From: Candidatus Hermodarchaeota archaeon
GTDB taxonomy: Archaea; Asgardarchaeota; Hermodarchaeia; Hermodarchaeales; Hermodarchaeaceae
Direction of reading: 5' to 3'
Length of the DNA stretch: 44,087 nucleotides
Assembly: GCA_016839365.1 (NCBI GenBank)
Contig: JAEOUH010000068.1
Location: forward strand, 1-44,087
The notes under the pieces are model-generated. The model was not told the DNA's origin and did no database searches. It saw only the letters and a program-made list of their open reading frames with translations. Shown here one piece after another: positions 1-8,214 of this stretch; within the stretch, counting starts at the first letter, position 1, and every line of letters starts with the position of its first letter. The position numbers and the translations under genes are program-made.

Positions 1-565
1 AGGCTGAGACCGTAATCCCGTTCTTTTCAAGTTGCTCTCCAAGCTTGGCCATTTCAAGTTCTATTGCATCAAGTTGCTCCTGAACCTGTTGATCCATTTC
101 AACAGCTTCATCAGGCGATGTACGACGAGCTCTAAGGTACTGTGAACTTGAGGCTGCACTCTGAAGCGAATGCGATGGTTCAGAATTAGATGAATTTGCC
201 ATAGTAGCAGTACTTGCTACTGCACTTGGTTCAACTACTATTGTTTCAAGCTGCGCAGCACGTTTGTCTCGCCTAATTCGTGGCTTTGGACGTGTAGTTT
301 CCATTGGCTGCCCCGAAGCAGATCGAGCGCCTTGAGGTGGTCGACGAGAGGGACCATTAATGAGCTCAGGGGTTGTGCGACGATCGAGTAAAAGACTAGC
401 AAAAATAAAGGGAATTAGAGCGAAAATTAAGACGTTTGCGATACCGCCTAACCCAGGGAAAAGCCTATCAAGTAGAAATCCTGAAAAGAGGAAAGCATCA
501 GCAATTACTAGGGCCGCCACAATAACCCAAAGGCCGATTATCGCGGACGTTCGCTTACTGGGCAT
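1..565 (-). CDS. membrane-anchored coiled-coil protein, C-terminus cut by window edge
   Basis: The frame is open from an ATG at 565 to the window edge, so only the first 188 residues are visible. Residues about 7-60 contain two hydrophobic segments. A Ser/Arg/Pro-rich linker follows, then a glutamate/glutamine-rich helix near the visible end that looks like a coiled coil. The start lies 3 bases after the stop of the preceding minus-strand gene, with a GGTGA Shine-Dalgarno about 10 bases upstream, so the two genes are co-transcribed. The upstream gene has the same plan (two membrane helices, linker, coiled coil), which suggests a related pair. I do not recognise a named family. A scaffold or regulator on the cytoplasmic membrane face is an inference from layout only. 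Confidence 0.7.
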   Translation of the reverse strand, partial: MPSKRTSAIIGLWVIVAALVIADAFLFSGFLLDRLFPGLGGIANVLIFALIPFIFASLLLDRRTTPELINGPSRRPPQGARSASGQPMETTRPKPRIRRDKRAAQLETIVVEPSAVASTATMANSSNSEPSHSLQSAASSSQYLRARRTSPDEAVEMDQQVQEQLDAIELEMAKLGEQLEKNGITVSA

Positions 566-568
566 GAC

Positions 569-1213
569 CTATTTGTCACCTGTGCTAGAGTCTTTTTTTC
601 CCCGCTTCTTCGAAGAAGCTTCACGTTTCCGTTTTGTTTTCTTTATTCTTTCTATATACTTGTCGCGTAACCGCGTATATAATTGCTCTGTGATTGCGCC
701 TTTCGCAAGTTTCTCTTCAAGCGTTTCTAATAATTGTTGAACGGCTTTTTCTGAAAGGTCCTCTTCATCGTTCTCGCCATTCTCTTCAAAAGTTTCAGAA
801 GGTATAATCCTAGTCGCAGCAACTGAGGAGGGATCCCTTGCAAGTTCTTCTTTAAGTGATTGAACGCGCCTTTCCAATTCTTCAATGCGTTGCTGGAGAA
901 CTGCAGTTGCTTCTGTTTTTTCACCATCGTCAAGGGTTTGAAATGGAAAAGGGGTAACTTCAGACACCGAATGTCCTTTATCTGCCTGAACAAGGACTTC
1001 GTTAGTGAAGTCTGGAGTGAGAACGGGTTCTTCTGCTGTGGATTGAGGTTCCTCATGACTATCTGATTGATGGATGTAGATAATCGCAATTGTGAGTGCA
1101 GCGATGATCGCTACCATGACGGCAATAATTGGGTTTATTATTACAAAGAAAATAGCAAATGCCATAACAAAAATCGGGCACCCATACACCCAAGTTCCAT
1201 GTCTACGACTCAT
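569..1213 (-). CDS. two-helix membrane protein with coiled coil and SHOCT-like C-terminus
   Basis: 214 residues. Two closely spaced membrane helices lie at about residues 8-48. An acidic linker follows, then a coiled coil around 105-128. The C-terminal part (about 160-195) has the pattern LEEKLAKGAITEQLY followed by a basic tail, which resembles the short SHOCT-type helix pair found at the ends of many prokaryotic membrane proteins. The very basic last 20 residues could contact lipid or nucleic acid. It is the first gene of a two-gene operon running off the left edge. It is divergent from the PurM/HypE-like gene at 1377 across a 163-base gap. Function unknown. Confidence 0.75.
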   Translation of the reverse strand: MSRRHGTWVYGCPIFVMAFAIFFVIINPIIAVMVAIIAALTIAIIYIHQSDSHEEPQSTAEEPVLTPDFTNEVLVQADKGHSVSEVTPFPFQTLDDGEKTEATAVLQQRIEELERRVQSLKEELARDPSSVAATRIIPSETFEENGENDEEDLSEKAVQQLLETLEEKLAKGAITEQLYTRLRDKYIERIKKTKRKREASSKKRGKKDSSTGDK

Positions 1214-1376
1214 ATTATATCAACCGAACTTTACTTCCCTCAATAGATAGCGTCAAATACTCCCTCTTGGTCGTCGCCTTAAAAGATTGTGTGCATTTCT
1301 TGTTAAGCTATCTGTATAGTGATAAACACACATTTAAGCCAATTTTCCTGCAGAATGCCTAAGAGGTGTCTACTAG

Positions 1377-2393
1377 ATGCCAACCCTGCCATTAGGAAAA
1401 GTCCCACCAAAGATTCTCGAAAAACATGTGTTCCCCTTTCTTGGAGTAGGAGACACCAGTATTTTACATGGTCCTGGAATCGGTCGAGATGCAGCGCTAG
1501 TCCGTGTAGGTCAGCAAGTTGTTGTCGCAAGTACAGATCCAATCACCGGAGCTGTTCAAAATATAGGAGCGTATGTGGTTCATATTTGTGCAAATGATGT
1601 AGCGACATTCGGTATTCGTCCCAGATGGTTCCTAGCAACGATTCTGCTCCCTGAAGACTCCCGAGCTCAACAACTAGAAGAAATCATGGCGTCGATGCAT
1701 ACTGCTGCCAAAGGTTTGAACGTCAGCATCATTGGTGGGCATACTGAAGTGACACCTGAACTGAAAAGGCCAATCATTATTGGCTTTATGCTGGGGGTGG
1801 CAGAACAGGATCATTACGTTACCTCAACCCAGGCTCTACCGGGAAACGTAATTATTCTAACCAAGGGGGCCGCCATTGAAGGAACTGCAATTTTAGCTAC
1901 CGAACGAGCTACAATTTTGCAACAAAAACTCAGTTCCTCACTGGTAAATCGTGCGCAGCAGTTCATTCACAGGATCAGTGTTGTACCAGAGGCGCTTGCG
2001 GCAATGTCCACAGGTGCCGTGAGAGCCATGCACGACCCAACGGAAGGTGGAGTATCGAATGGGCTTCACGAGTTAGCGAATGCGTCTGGATTAGGCTTCA
2101 TTGTAGATCGAAGTAAAATCATCATCCAAGAAGAAACCCGACAAATCTGTCAGGTTTTTGACGTTAATCCTCTTGAATTAATTGCTAGCGGAGCCATGCT
2201 CATGGCCGTTGAAGGGAAGCAAGCACCCCATATCCTAGACGTTCTACAAAAGGAAAAAATCACTGCGGCGGTCATTGGGCGTCTAGTAGCTGATGCCTCA
2301 CAAAGAATGATAATCGACTTTGATGGGTCGATTAAACAACTAATGCAGCCCACTGAAGATGCGCTTTGGAAGGCTCTCCAGAAATCTGCATAA
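1377..2393 (+). CDS. AIR synthase-related (PurM/HypE-fold) protein
   Basis: 338 residues, the usual size of the PurM/HypE/ThiL/SelD ATP-binding family. The early segment carries a GPGIGRDAA motif and a TDPITG motif. It continues with a CANDVAT motif like the ANDxA of this family, an IIGGHTE motif and a DPTEGGV motif, all in family order. HypE ends in a conserved C-terminal cysteine that carries the cyanide ligand. This protein ends in QKSA with no cysteine, so it should not be called HypE. It probably phosphorylates or activates a small substrate with ATP, but the substrate cannot be read from the sequence. The ATG at 1377 is preceded by GAGGTG at 1363-1368. It converges with the CoA operon, 12 bases away. 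Confidence 0.85.
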   Translation: MPTLPLGKVPPKILEKHVFPFLGVGDTSILHGPGIGRDAALVRVGQQVVVASTDPITGAVQNIGAYVVHICANDVATFGIRPRWFLATILLPEDSRAQQLEEIMASMHTAAKGLNVSIIGGHTEVTPELKRPIIIGFMLGVAEQDHYVTSTQALPGNVIILTKGAAIEGTAILATERATILQQKLSSSLVNRAQQFIHRISVVPEALAAMSTGAVRAMHDPTEGGVSNGLHELANASGLGFIVDRSKIIIQEETRQICQVFDVNPLELIASGAMLMAVEGKQAPHILDVLQKEKITAAVIGRLVADASQRMIIDFDGSIKQLMQPTEDALWKALQKSA

Positions 2394-2405
2394 ACAGATT
2401 CTGTA

Positions 2406-3665
2406 TCACTTCTTCTGTAACAATTTCAACATGACATCGAGTAACTTATGTGCAGCTTCTGTTTTTGTCGTTTTGGAGATATGGATCACTTTCTTCTTTT
2501 TATCAATCAGGAACAATTCGTTAGTAGCTGTACCAAAACCCACTCCAGGGCGACCCACATCATTAGCGACTATCAGATCGCCTTTAGCACTGACTAAACG
2601 ATTGTATGCCCTTGTTATCAATTCGTCGTCTGTGACACCATGTTCAGCCTTGAAAAGCACAAGGAAGATCGATTTTTGCAGGTTCTTAACTGCATCAACG
2701 ATTTTCGGAGTTGGTTGAAATGTGACTGAAAATGTCTTTGTGTCCGCAGTTGGAACCTTCTCTTTTTGGCGAGTTTGCGGAGTCCAATCCGCCACAGCTG
2801 CAGCTGCGATTAAAATGTCGTAATTGGATTTTTTCAACTCGTTGGTGACCGCATCATACATCTCTTGCGTGGTTTCAACTTGGATGAGTCTGACCTTTTC
2901 GGGAGGCGGTATTTTCCCATGACCATACACCAATGTCACATCAGCGCCTCTTTCGTAAGCGGCATTGGCTAGTTCAACTCCCATTCTCCCCGAGCTTTTA
3001 CTGGTCACTATCCGGACTGGATCAATATATTCGAGAGTGGGTCCTGCCGTAACAAGGACGTGTTTTCCCGCCAGATCAGCAGGTCTCGCTAACTTTGTTA
3101 GGACAGTTTTCAACACTTCTTTAGGAGTAGCAATTTTTGCTTTTCCTTCCTCCATCCGGGGGCCGATGAACTCCACACCCAGCTTTTCGAGTTTCTGAAT
3201 GTTTTCTCGAACTATAGGGTGTTTGTACATAGAGGCATGCATAGCTGGAACGATGACAATAGGTATTCCGGAACCAAATGCAGTTGTCACCGTCGACGTA
3301 ACCGGTGTGTCATCGATGCCCATCGCAATTTTTGAAATAGTATTAGTGGTTGCTGGTGCCACCAAGATTAGATCTGCTTTTTCTGCATGCTCTCCGGCAA
3401 GGGCAACGTGCTCTATTTTACCTGTTAGCATTGTAATCACTGGGTTCCCGGTTGCCCATTCCATCAAATATGGGTGGATAATCTCATGAGCTGCCTCTGA
3501 AAATACCGTCACCACTTCGCCACCATGGCGCATTAATAGTCTGGCTATTTCAGGACTCTGCACGGCAGCGACGCTACCGGTGATGCAGAGTACAATTAGT
3601 TTTCCTCGCAGCTCAACGCCTAAAGACTCTACGATGTCCTTTGAAGGGTGAGTATCCATCGGCAT
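2406..3665 (-). CDS. coaBC: bifunctional phosphopantothenoylcysteine decarboxylase / phosphopantothenate-cysteine ligase
   Basis: Makes 4'-phosphopantetheine from 4'-phosphopantothenate and cysteine in the cytosol. The N-terminal flavoprotein (CoaC) half spans about residues 20-195. It has the phosphate-binding CITGSVAA segment, a His-Val-Ala-Leu-Ala motif with the probable catalytic His at about 86, and PAMHASM near 140, where bacterial enzymes have PAMN. The CoaB half follows from about 200, with VTAGPT, the SSGRMG motif and AAAAVADW. An upstream GTG at 3698 would lengthen it by 11 residues. The ATG at 3665 is preferred because AGGAG lies 8 bases before it, whereas the GTG has no such site. 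It is the last gene of the CoA operon. Confidence 0.95.
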   Translation of the reverse strand: MPMDTHPSKDIVESLGVELRGKLIVLCITGSVAAVQSPEIARLLMRHGGEVVTVFSEAAHEIIHPYLMEWATGNPVITMLTGKIEHVALAGEHAEKADLILVAPATTNTISKIAMGIDDTPVTSTVTTAFGSGIPIVIVPAMHASMYKHPIVRENIQKLEKLGVEFIGPRMEEGKAKIATPKEVLKTVLTKLARPADLAGKHVLVTAGPTLEYIDPVRIVTSKSSGRMGVELANAAYERGADVTLVYGHGKIPPPEKVRLIQVETTQEMYDAVTNELKKSNYDILIAAAAVADWTPQTRQKEKVPTADTKTFSVTFQPTPKIVDAVKNLQKSIFLVLFKAEHGVTDDELITRAYNRLVSAKGDLIVANDVGRPGVGFGTATNELFLIDKKKKVIHISKTTKTEAAHKLLDVMLKLLQKK

Positions 3666-3703
3666 ATCAATCGACTCCTGCTTTCTTTTCGCTTTCACAG
3701 TTC

Positions 3704-4474
3704 TTAATGGTATGTGTGTTCTTTATCGGGGTATTTACCGTTTCTTACCTCATGTGCGAATTCGGTTACAGCTTTGCCGATAACCTTGTCTAGGTTCGTA
3801 TACTGCTTCACAAATTTTGGTAGATGATCTTTGCTAACCATCCCTAAGAGTTCAGTGATTACAAGAACCTGGCCATCACAGTATTTCCCTGCTCCGATAC
3901 CGATGGTTGGGGTTTTCACATCATGTGTGATTTTTCTAGCCAACCACTCCGGCACGCACTCTAAGACCATTGAGAAAACACCAAGTCTATCCAATTCTAA
4001 AGAATCACGCCAGATTTGGTCTGCTTGTTCAGGAGTTTTTCCCTGGACCTGATACTTTTCTGCTGTTTGTGGTAGCAGGCCCACATGCCCCATAACTGAA
4101 ATGTTGTGCTTTTGAAGTAATTTAATCACTTCAGGTTGGTTACCTTCAATTTTTACTGCATGAGCTCCCGCTTGGCACAAGCGCTTGGCGTTGACCAGCG
4201 CTTCTTCCGGTGTATCATAACTGTGGATCGGCATATCAGCAGTGATTAACGTGGTTTTCGCACCTTTCGCAACCGCCTGGGTGTGATATAGCATGGCTTC
4301 CATAGTGACTTGTTTGGTATTCGGATTCCCCTGAAAGACCATTCCTAGACTATCGCCTACAAGAATCATGTCAACGTTATTGGCTTCGAGAATCCTCGCG
4401 ATCTGGTAATCATAGGCTGTGAGCATTACGATCTTTTGTTTGCCTTTTAATGCCTGAATCTGATTTGGGTTCAT
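3704..4474 (-). CDS. panB: 3-methyl-2-oxobutanoate hydroxymethyltransferase (ketopantoate synthesis)
   Basis: 256 residues, the normal PanB length. It transfers a hydroxymethyl group from methylene-tetrahydropterin (in bacteria, tetrahydrofolate) to 2-oxoisovalerate, giving ketopantoate. Family signatures are present in order: MLTAYDYQIA, the metal-binding VGDSLGMV, TADMPIHSY, AVKIEG, GHVGLLPQT and TIGIGAGKYCDGQ. Its ATG overlaps the panE stop by four bases (ATGA), which implies translational coupling. Many archaea have a PanB, but it is often not beside the kinase and synthetase. Here the whole branch is contiguous. Confidence 0.96.
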   Translation of the reverse strand: MNPNQIQALKGKQKIVMLTAYDYQIARILEANNVDMILVGDSLGMVFQGNPNTKQVTMEAMLYHTQAVAKGAKTTLITADMPIHSYDTPEEALVNAKRLCQAGAHAVKIEGNQPEVIKLLQKHNISVMGHVGLLPQTAEKYQVQGKTPEQADQIWRDSLELDRLGVFSMVLECVPEWLARKITHDVKTPTIGIGAGKYCDGQVLVITELLGMVSKDHLPKFVKQYTNLDKVIGKAVTEFAHEVRNGKYPDKEHTYH

Positions 4475-5364
4475 TGCTTTTCAGCCTCCAAATATCGGAT
4501 CAACTGTGCTAGCGTCTCATTAACGGGTGTCGGAATTTGGTGTTCTCTTCCTAGTTCAACAATTCTTCCGTTGAGAAAGTCAATCTCTGTTTTTCGTCCA
4601 TTTAACACATCTTGTAACATCGAACTGCGGTTCTTAAAACTCGGTAAATTCGATTCCATTATCTCCAAGATACCTAAGTCTAGGTATATTCCCTCTGCTT
4701 GTCCAACGGCTATACATTCTTCGACAACGCTTCGTTTAATGTTTGCAAGCTGTGGAGATACAAGGCTCTTCGTTGGAGCTTGTAAGATTGCACTCAAGGG
4801 ATTAACGACACAGTTGATCACTACTTTTCGCCACACATCTGCCTGGAAATCCTCTGAATTCACAACAACGAGGCCAGATTCAGTAAAGAATTTGCCAACT
4901 TCCTTTGAATTTGCATCGATGTCTAAAAATGTGAAGCCTAAATTTGCTCTAATGTGTCCTGGTTCAAGGAAATCTGCTCCAAAGACAACAACGCCACACA
5001 CGATTTTCCCCCTGCCATTCAATATCTCCTGGGCAAGTTCCTCGATGCCAAGGCCATTTTGTAAGAACAAGACTGTGGTATCCTTCTGGATTAAGTCTCG
5101 AATCGGTTTGAATGCTTCGCGTAAATTATGGGCTTTTACAGTGACTAATAGTAGTGTTTTGGGGGGGATTTCGGTTATCTCAGTGGCCGTTTCCATTGTA
5201 TAGGTTCCTGCAGCATCTCCAATTATTGTTAATCCCTTTTCCCGTATTGCCTTCATGTGTGCGGGCCTTCCGATGAGTGTAACCTTGTGCTTTTGTGAAA
5301 GCAGAGCACCATATGTTGACCCTATTGCTCCTGCGCCAAGTACAATTACCTGATCGAATGTCAT
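4471..5364 (-). CDS. panE: 2-dehydropantoate 2-reductase (ketopantoate reductase)
   Basis: 297 residues. It reduces ketopantoate to pantoate with NAD(P)H. The N-terminal Rossmann domain opens with VLGAGAIGS at residues 8-16, and an FLQNGLG motif near 100 is typical of the family. The C-terminal helical domain contains WRKVVINCVVNPLSAI, whose Lys and Asn match the catalytic and substrate residues of PanE. The start codon overlaps the stop of the upstream phosphopantothenate synthetase gene (ATGA), and the stop overlaps panB in the same way. The gene is therefore the centre of a coupled operon. Confidence 0.95.
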   Translation of the reverse strand: MTFDQVIVLGAGAIGSTYGALLSQKHKVTLIGRPAHMKAIREKGLTIIGDAAGTYTMETATEITEIPPKTLLLVTVKAHNLREAFKPIRDLIQKDTTVLFLQNGLGIEELAQEILNGRGKIVCGVVVFGADFLEPGHIRANLGFTFLDIDANSKEVGKFFTESGLVVVNSEDFQADVWRKVVINCVVNPLSAILQAPTKSLVSPQLANIKRSVVEECIAVGQAEGIYLDLGILEIMESNLPSFKNRSSMLQDVLNGRKTEIDFLNGRIVELGREHQIPTPVNETLAQLIRYLEAEKQ

Positions 5365-6161
5365 TTTTTCTCAGCCCCAGAATCTAGAACGCCATGGTTT
5401 TTGGCTAGCGCGCTTAACCGATCATTAATGAGACTTATTGCTTCAGCGAGATTATATTGGTTATCGAAGTTATCGAGGATTATTTTCAGTTTTTCATACG
5501 GTTCATCTTGTAATTTCTCGACTGCCTTGATTAATAGTGGCATCGCCCGAACCACATTATCCACGATTGTTATGTTTGCCTTTTGTGCAGTCCGTGACAA
5601 CGGATTAAGATCCACGGTGATAACGCGTTTTCCTAATCGAACAAGTCCCTCGGTTCGATCCCCATCCTCCAAAGGAACAAAGGCCACATCAGCTGCGAAT
5701 AATCCACGACTATCAACTATTCGACGCTCACTATGAATCTCTGGAATCGTCTCATGGTAATCGGAGTCAAGACCATAGATTTCCTCTGCACCAGCTTCCT
5801 TGAGCACTCTGGCAATTGCCTCTTCGCGGTCCTTTGAACGATGATACAAATTAATCTCTAATTTTGCCCTAGACGCATTTGCGAGTTTTATTAAATCATC
5901 AGGGACTAAAGCCGCAACATTACCGTTCACGGATAACACCGGATTTTGACCTAACAGAAGACATGCCGCTGCGGCGTTAATGGCATGCTTTGCATTGTTG
6001 GTTGTCCTTTCCCCAATCAGGTAATCGAACGCCTCTCCACGTCCATGCGCAAATAAACCAAAGCTGGAAGTTACGCCAGTTTCAAAGCCTTGTACGAGTT
6101 TTTCTCGAATACGTAAAGATGTTGCTCGTGGGTGTTTAGGAGACACTTTGTTGTTAGGCAT
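5361..6161 (-). CDS. 4-phosphopantoate--beta-alanine ligase (archaeal phosphopantothenate synthetase)
   Basis: 266 residues, the size of the archaeal PPS family (COG1701). It joins 4-phosphopantoate to beta-alanine with ATP and replaces bacterial PanC. Diagnostic segments are HPRATSLRIREKLV near the N-terminus, the HGRGEAFDYLIGE segment, the NGNVAAL motif and EINLYHRS. The order of pantoate kinase then PPS here matches the archaeal route in which pantoate is phosphorylated before condensation. Its ATG lies inside the last codons of the kinase gene (8-base overlap), and its stop overlaps panE. Confidence 0.95.
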   Translation of the reverse strand: MPNNKVSPKHPRATSLRIREKLVQGFETGVTSSFGLFAHGRGEAFDYLIGERTTNNAKHAINAAAACLLLGQNPVLSVNGNVAALVPDDLIKLANASRAKLEINLYHRSKDREEAIARVLKEAGAEEIYGLDSDYHETIPEIHSERRIVDSRGLFAADVAFVPLEDGDRTEGLVRLGKRVITVDLNPLSRTAQKANITIVDNVVRAMPLLIKAVEKLQDEPYEKLKIILDNFDNQYNLAEAISLINDRLSALAKNHGVLDSGAEKK

Positions 6162-7071
6162 CTAAGACTTTCGCCCCCATACAGTCGATTTCCATAACTA
6201 GCACACCATATTCAGGGTCACAATGGCGCTCTAGAATATCAGCTAATTGCTGAACTTGGTCAGAGAGAACAAGAGAAAAGATATTTTCACCAAATATCGC
6301 AGTGCTGCATGTGAATCCAGCCTCATCAGTTTCTTTCAGCACTATTTTGACCCGTTCATTAAACAGGCCAATGTATTCTGCAAAATGCCGGGAATATTCC
6401 ATAAAGTGTTCAACCGTCGGATGGGCACGGAGGGCATCAGTTAAGAGTCCTCCTCGTTCATTGATTCGTTTTCGGGCATTTTGATCGCTCAGGTATTTGG
6501 GTGTGGGAATGGAACCCAGGGGCAAGCACACCACCTGGTATTCCTCACTTGTACGAAGTGTCTCGACCTGGCCTACTCCTGGTCCTCCTGCAGTGCTTCG
6601 AATTTCAATTCCTCCTGCCAATTCTGCAATTACAGTTCCTAGCCCCGTACGATGTTGGACTTCCATGATGTGAGCCACTTGGGCTGCCTCTAGCCGCGTT
6701 AGGTTATATTTTGCAGCTTCATTCAAGGCTAGAGCGAGACTAAGTGCTCCAGCTCCGCTCATTCCGAAGCCCGCACCGATGGGTAACTCAACTCTATGGT
6801 TTACTTTGATTTGGTAATTTTGTTCAGGTCGTAGCTGCAAGAACCAGGCAATGACGCTCTCAGAGACTGGAGCATGGTAGGACGGATCTCCGTTTATTTC
6901 TATTCGAACCGTCGAGGACTTAGCAGGCTCAATTTCTACTTCAGTAGTAACGCCTTTACTTACCGAAACGCCCGCTCCACGCGAACCCTTTTCCAGCGGG
7001 TCCTCTGGTTCATCACATATCTGAAAGAAGCCAGTGATATGCCCGGGGGAAAACGCACGACAGGTATTCAT
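6154..7071 (-). CDS. pantoate kinase (GHMP family)
   Basis: 305 residues. It phosphorylates pantoate with ATP, the first committed step of the archaeal CoA route (COG1829). The N-terminal motif RAFSPGHITGFF is the family signature. The GHMP ATP-binding loop PIGAGFGMSGAGAL lies at 97-110, and a HRTGLGTVIAELAGG motif follows. It is the promoter-proximal gene of the CoA operon. The leader shares a 180-base gap with a divergent paralogue at 7252. No strong Shine-Dalgarno precedes the ATG at 7071. Confidence 0.93.
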   Translation of the reverse strand: MNTCRAFSPGHITGFFQICDEPEDPLEKGSRGAGVSVSKGVTTEVEIEPAKSSTVRIEINGDPSYHAPVSESVIAWFLQLRPEQNYQIKVNHRVELPIGAGFGMSGAGALSLALALNEAAKYNLTRLEAAQVAHIMEVQHRTGLGTVIAELAGGIEIRSTAGGPGVGQVETLRTSEEYQVVCLPLGSIPTPKYLSDQNARKRINERGGLLTDALRAHPTVEHFMEYSRHFAEYIGLFNERVKIVLKETDEAGFTCSTAIFGENIFSLVLSDQVQQLADILERHCDPEYGVLVMEIDCMGAKVLDA

Positions 7072-7251
7072 CTCAGAGCCCTACTTTCGAATGTATTTTG
7101 ACTCACATTGGCATGTCGCGTGAAGCTGGTAGTGAAATAAAAACTATGCGACGCAAATTTAAATGCAGTTAGTTGAAATAGCCTTCCCTGGGAATGAACT
7201 GTCATCATGCCATTAGTTTAAAGAAGTGCGACACCTGAAGATTTACACTAT
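7072..7251. promoter_or_regulatory. divergent promoter region between two pantoate-kinase-family genes
   Basis: 180 bases with no gene. An A/T-rich AATTTAAAT block at 7156-7164 could act as a TATA element for the minus-strand CoA operon. On the plus strand GTTTAAAG at 7216-7223 lies about 30 bases before the ATG at 7252. That spacing would give an almost leaderless transcript, in keeping with the weak Shine-Dalgarno there. These are pattern-based assignments only. Confidence 0.4.
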
Positions 7252-8178
7252 ATGAAGCGTGCGTCAGCTTTTTGCCCTGCAGGAATTTCAAGCTTCTTTC
7301 AAGCGGTTACTCCTGATTTACCTCCCAAAACCATGCAAGATGCCTATACAGTGGGAGCCAGAGGCGGCGGATTTATTCTAAAGAAAGGGGTCTATACCCA
7401 AGTTAAAGTTGAACCCACTGAATCCACTGAAATAGAAGTCACTATCAACGGCAAAAACGCCCCTGAGGCAAAGGTTACTTGCGAGGTATGCCGACTTCTC
7501 CTCGATGAAATCGAAGGCAGCTATCGAATACAAGTTGATCATGAGGTAGAAGTGCCAATCGGAGCAGGATATGGAGCAAGCGCCGCAGGCGCTGTCAGCA
7601 CCACCATGGCCTTAAGTCGCGCCTTTGGCATGCATCTTACCTTAAACCGGATAGGACAGTTTGCGCATTTTGCCGAAATACGTTGTGCTACAGGGCTAGG
7701 GAGTGTTAGCGGGGTCATTCGAAGTGGTATGATTCTCATCTTAGAACCCGGAGCCCCCGGATATGATCGTGTAGATTGGTTGCCCCTTGATCCCTCACAT
7801 CGAATCATTACCGCAAGCTTCGCGCCCATTTCAAAGGAGGATATCATTTTCTCTCCCAACGCGTTACAAGCGGTTAATCGGGAGGGGGCAAAGGTCTTGC
7901 AACAGATTCTTGCCAATCCGACTCCTGAGTATTTCATGAAGTTGTGTAATAGGTTCGCAAATAAGGTTGGATTTCTTTCAGAACGAATAGCAGACGTGTT
8001 AGAGAAAGTCATCGATGCTGGTGCACTTGGCGCTACCCAAAACATGATTGGTGATGCTTTTCACGCATTGGTTGACGTTGATAGCGTTGATTCTGTGATT
8101 CAGTCTGTAGCACACCTATTTCCACCCAATGCCCTGCTTGTTTCTCAAGTGACTTGTACTGGACCAAGACATACATAA
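7252..8178 (+). CDS. pantoate-kinase-like GHMP kinase, divergent paralogue
   Basis: 308 residues, collinear with the pantoate kinase at 6154-7071. It has the same AFCPAGISSFFQ-type N-terminus, a VGARGGG segment, the ATP loop PIGAGYGASAAGAV at 103-116, and ATGLGSVSGVIRSG. Differences from its neighbour are systematic. SPGH becomes CPAG, so the histidine and serine are lost, and MSGAGAL becomes ASAAGAV. It therefore belongs to COG1829 but may act on another acid, or may be a regulator. The Shine-Dalgarno is weak; a TATA-like element lies about 30 bases upstream. It is followed 36 bases on by an ECF S component. Confidence 0.85.
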   Translation: MKRASAFCPAGISSFFQAVTPDLPPKTMQDAYTVGARGGGFILKKGVYTQVKVEPTESTEIEVTINGKNAPEAKVTCEVCRLLLDEIEGSYRIQVDHEVEVPIGAGYGASAAGAVSTTMALSRAFGMHLTLNRIGQFAHFAEIRCATGLGSVSGVIRSGMILILEPGAPGYDRVDWLPLDPSHRIITASFAPISKEDIIFSPNALQAVNREGAKVLQQILANPTPEYFMKLCNRFANKVGFLSERIADVLEKVIDAGALGATQNMIGDAFHALVDVDSVDSVIQSVAHLFPPNALLVSQVTCTGPRHT

Positions 8179-8214
8179 ACTAGAAACTTCCTGTAGCAAA
8201 TAGAAGTGAGAAAA

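Noticed and set aside
1377..2393. Naming the gene hypE
   Set aside because: The C-terminal cysteine needed for HypE chemistry is absent.
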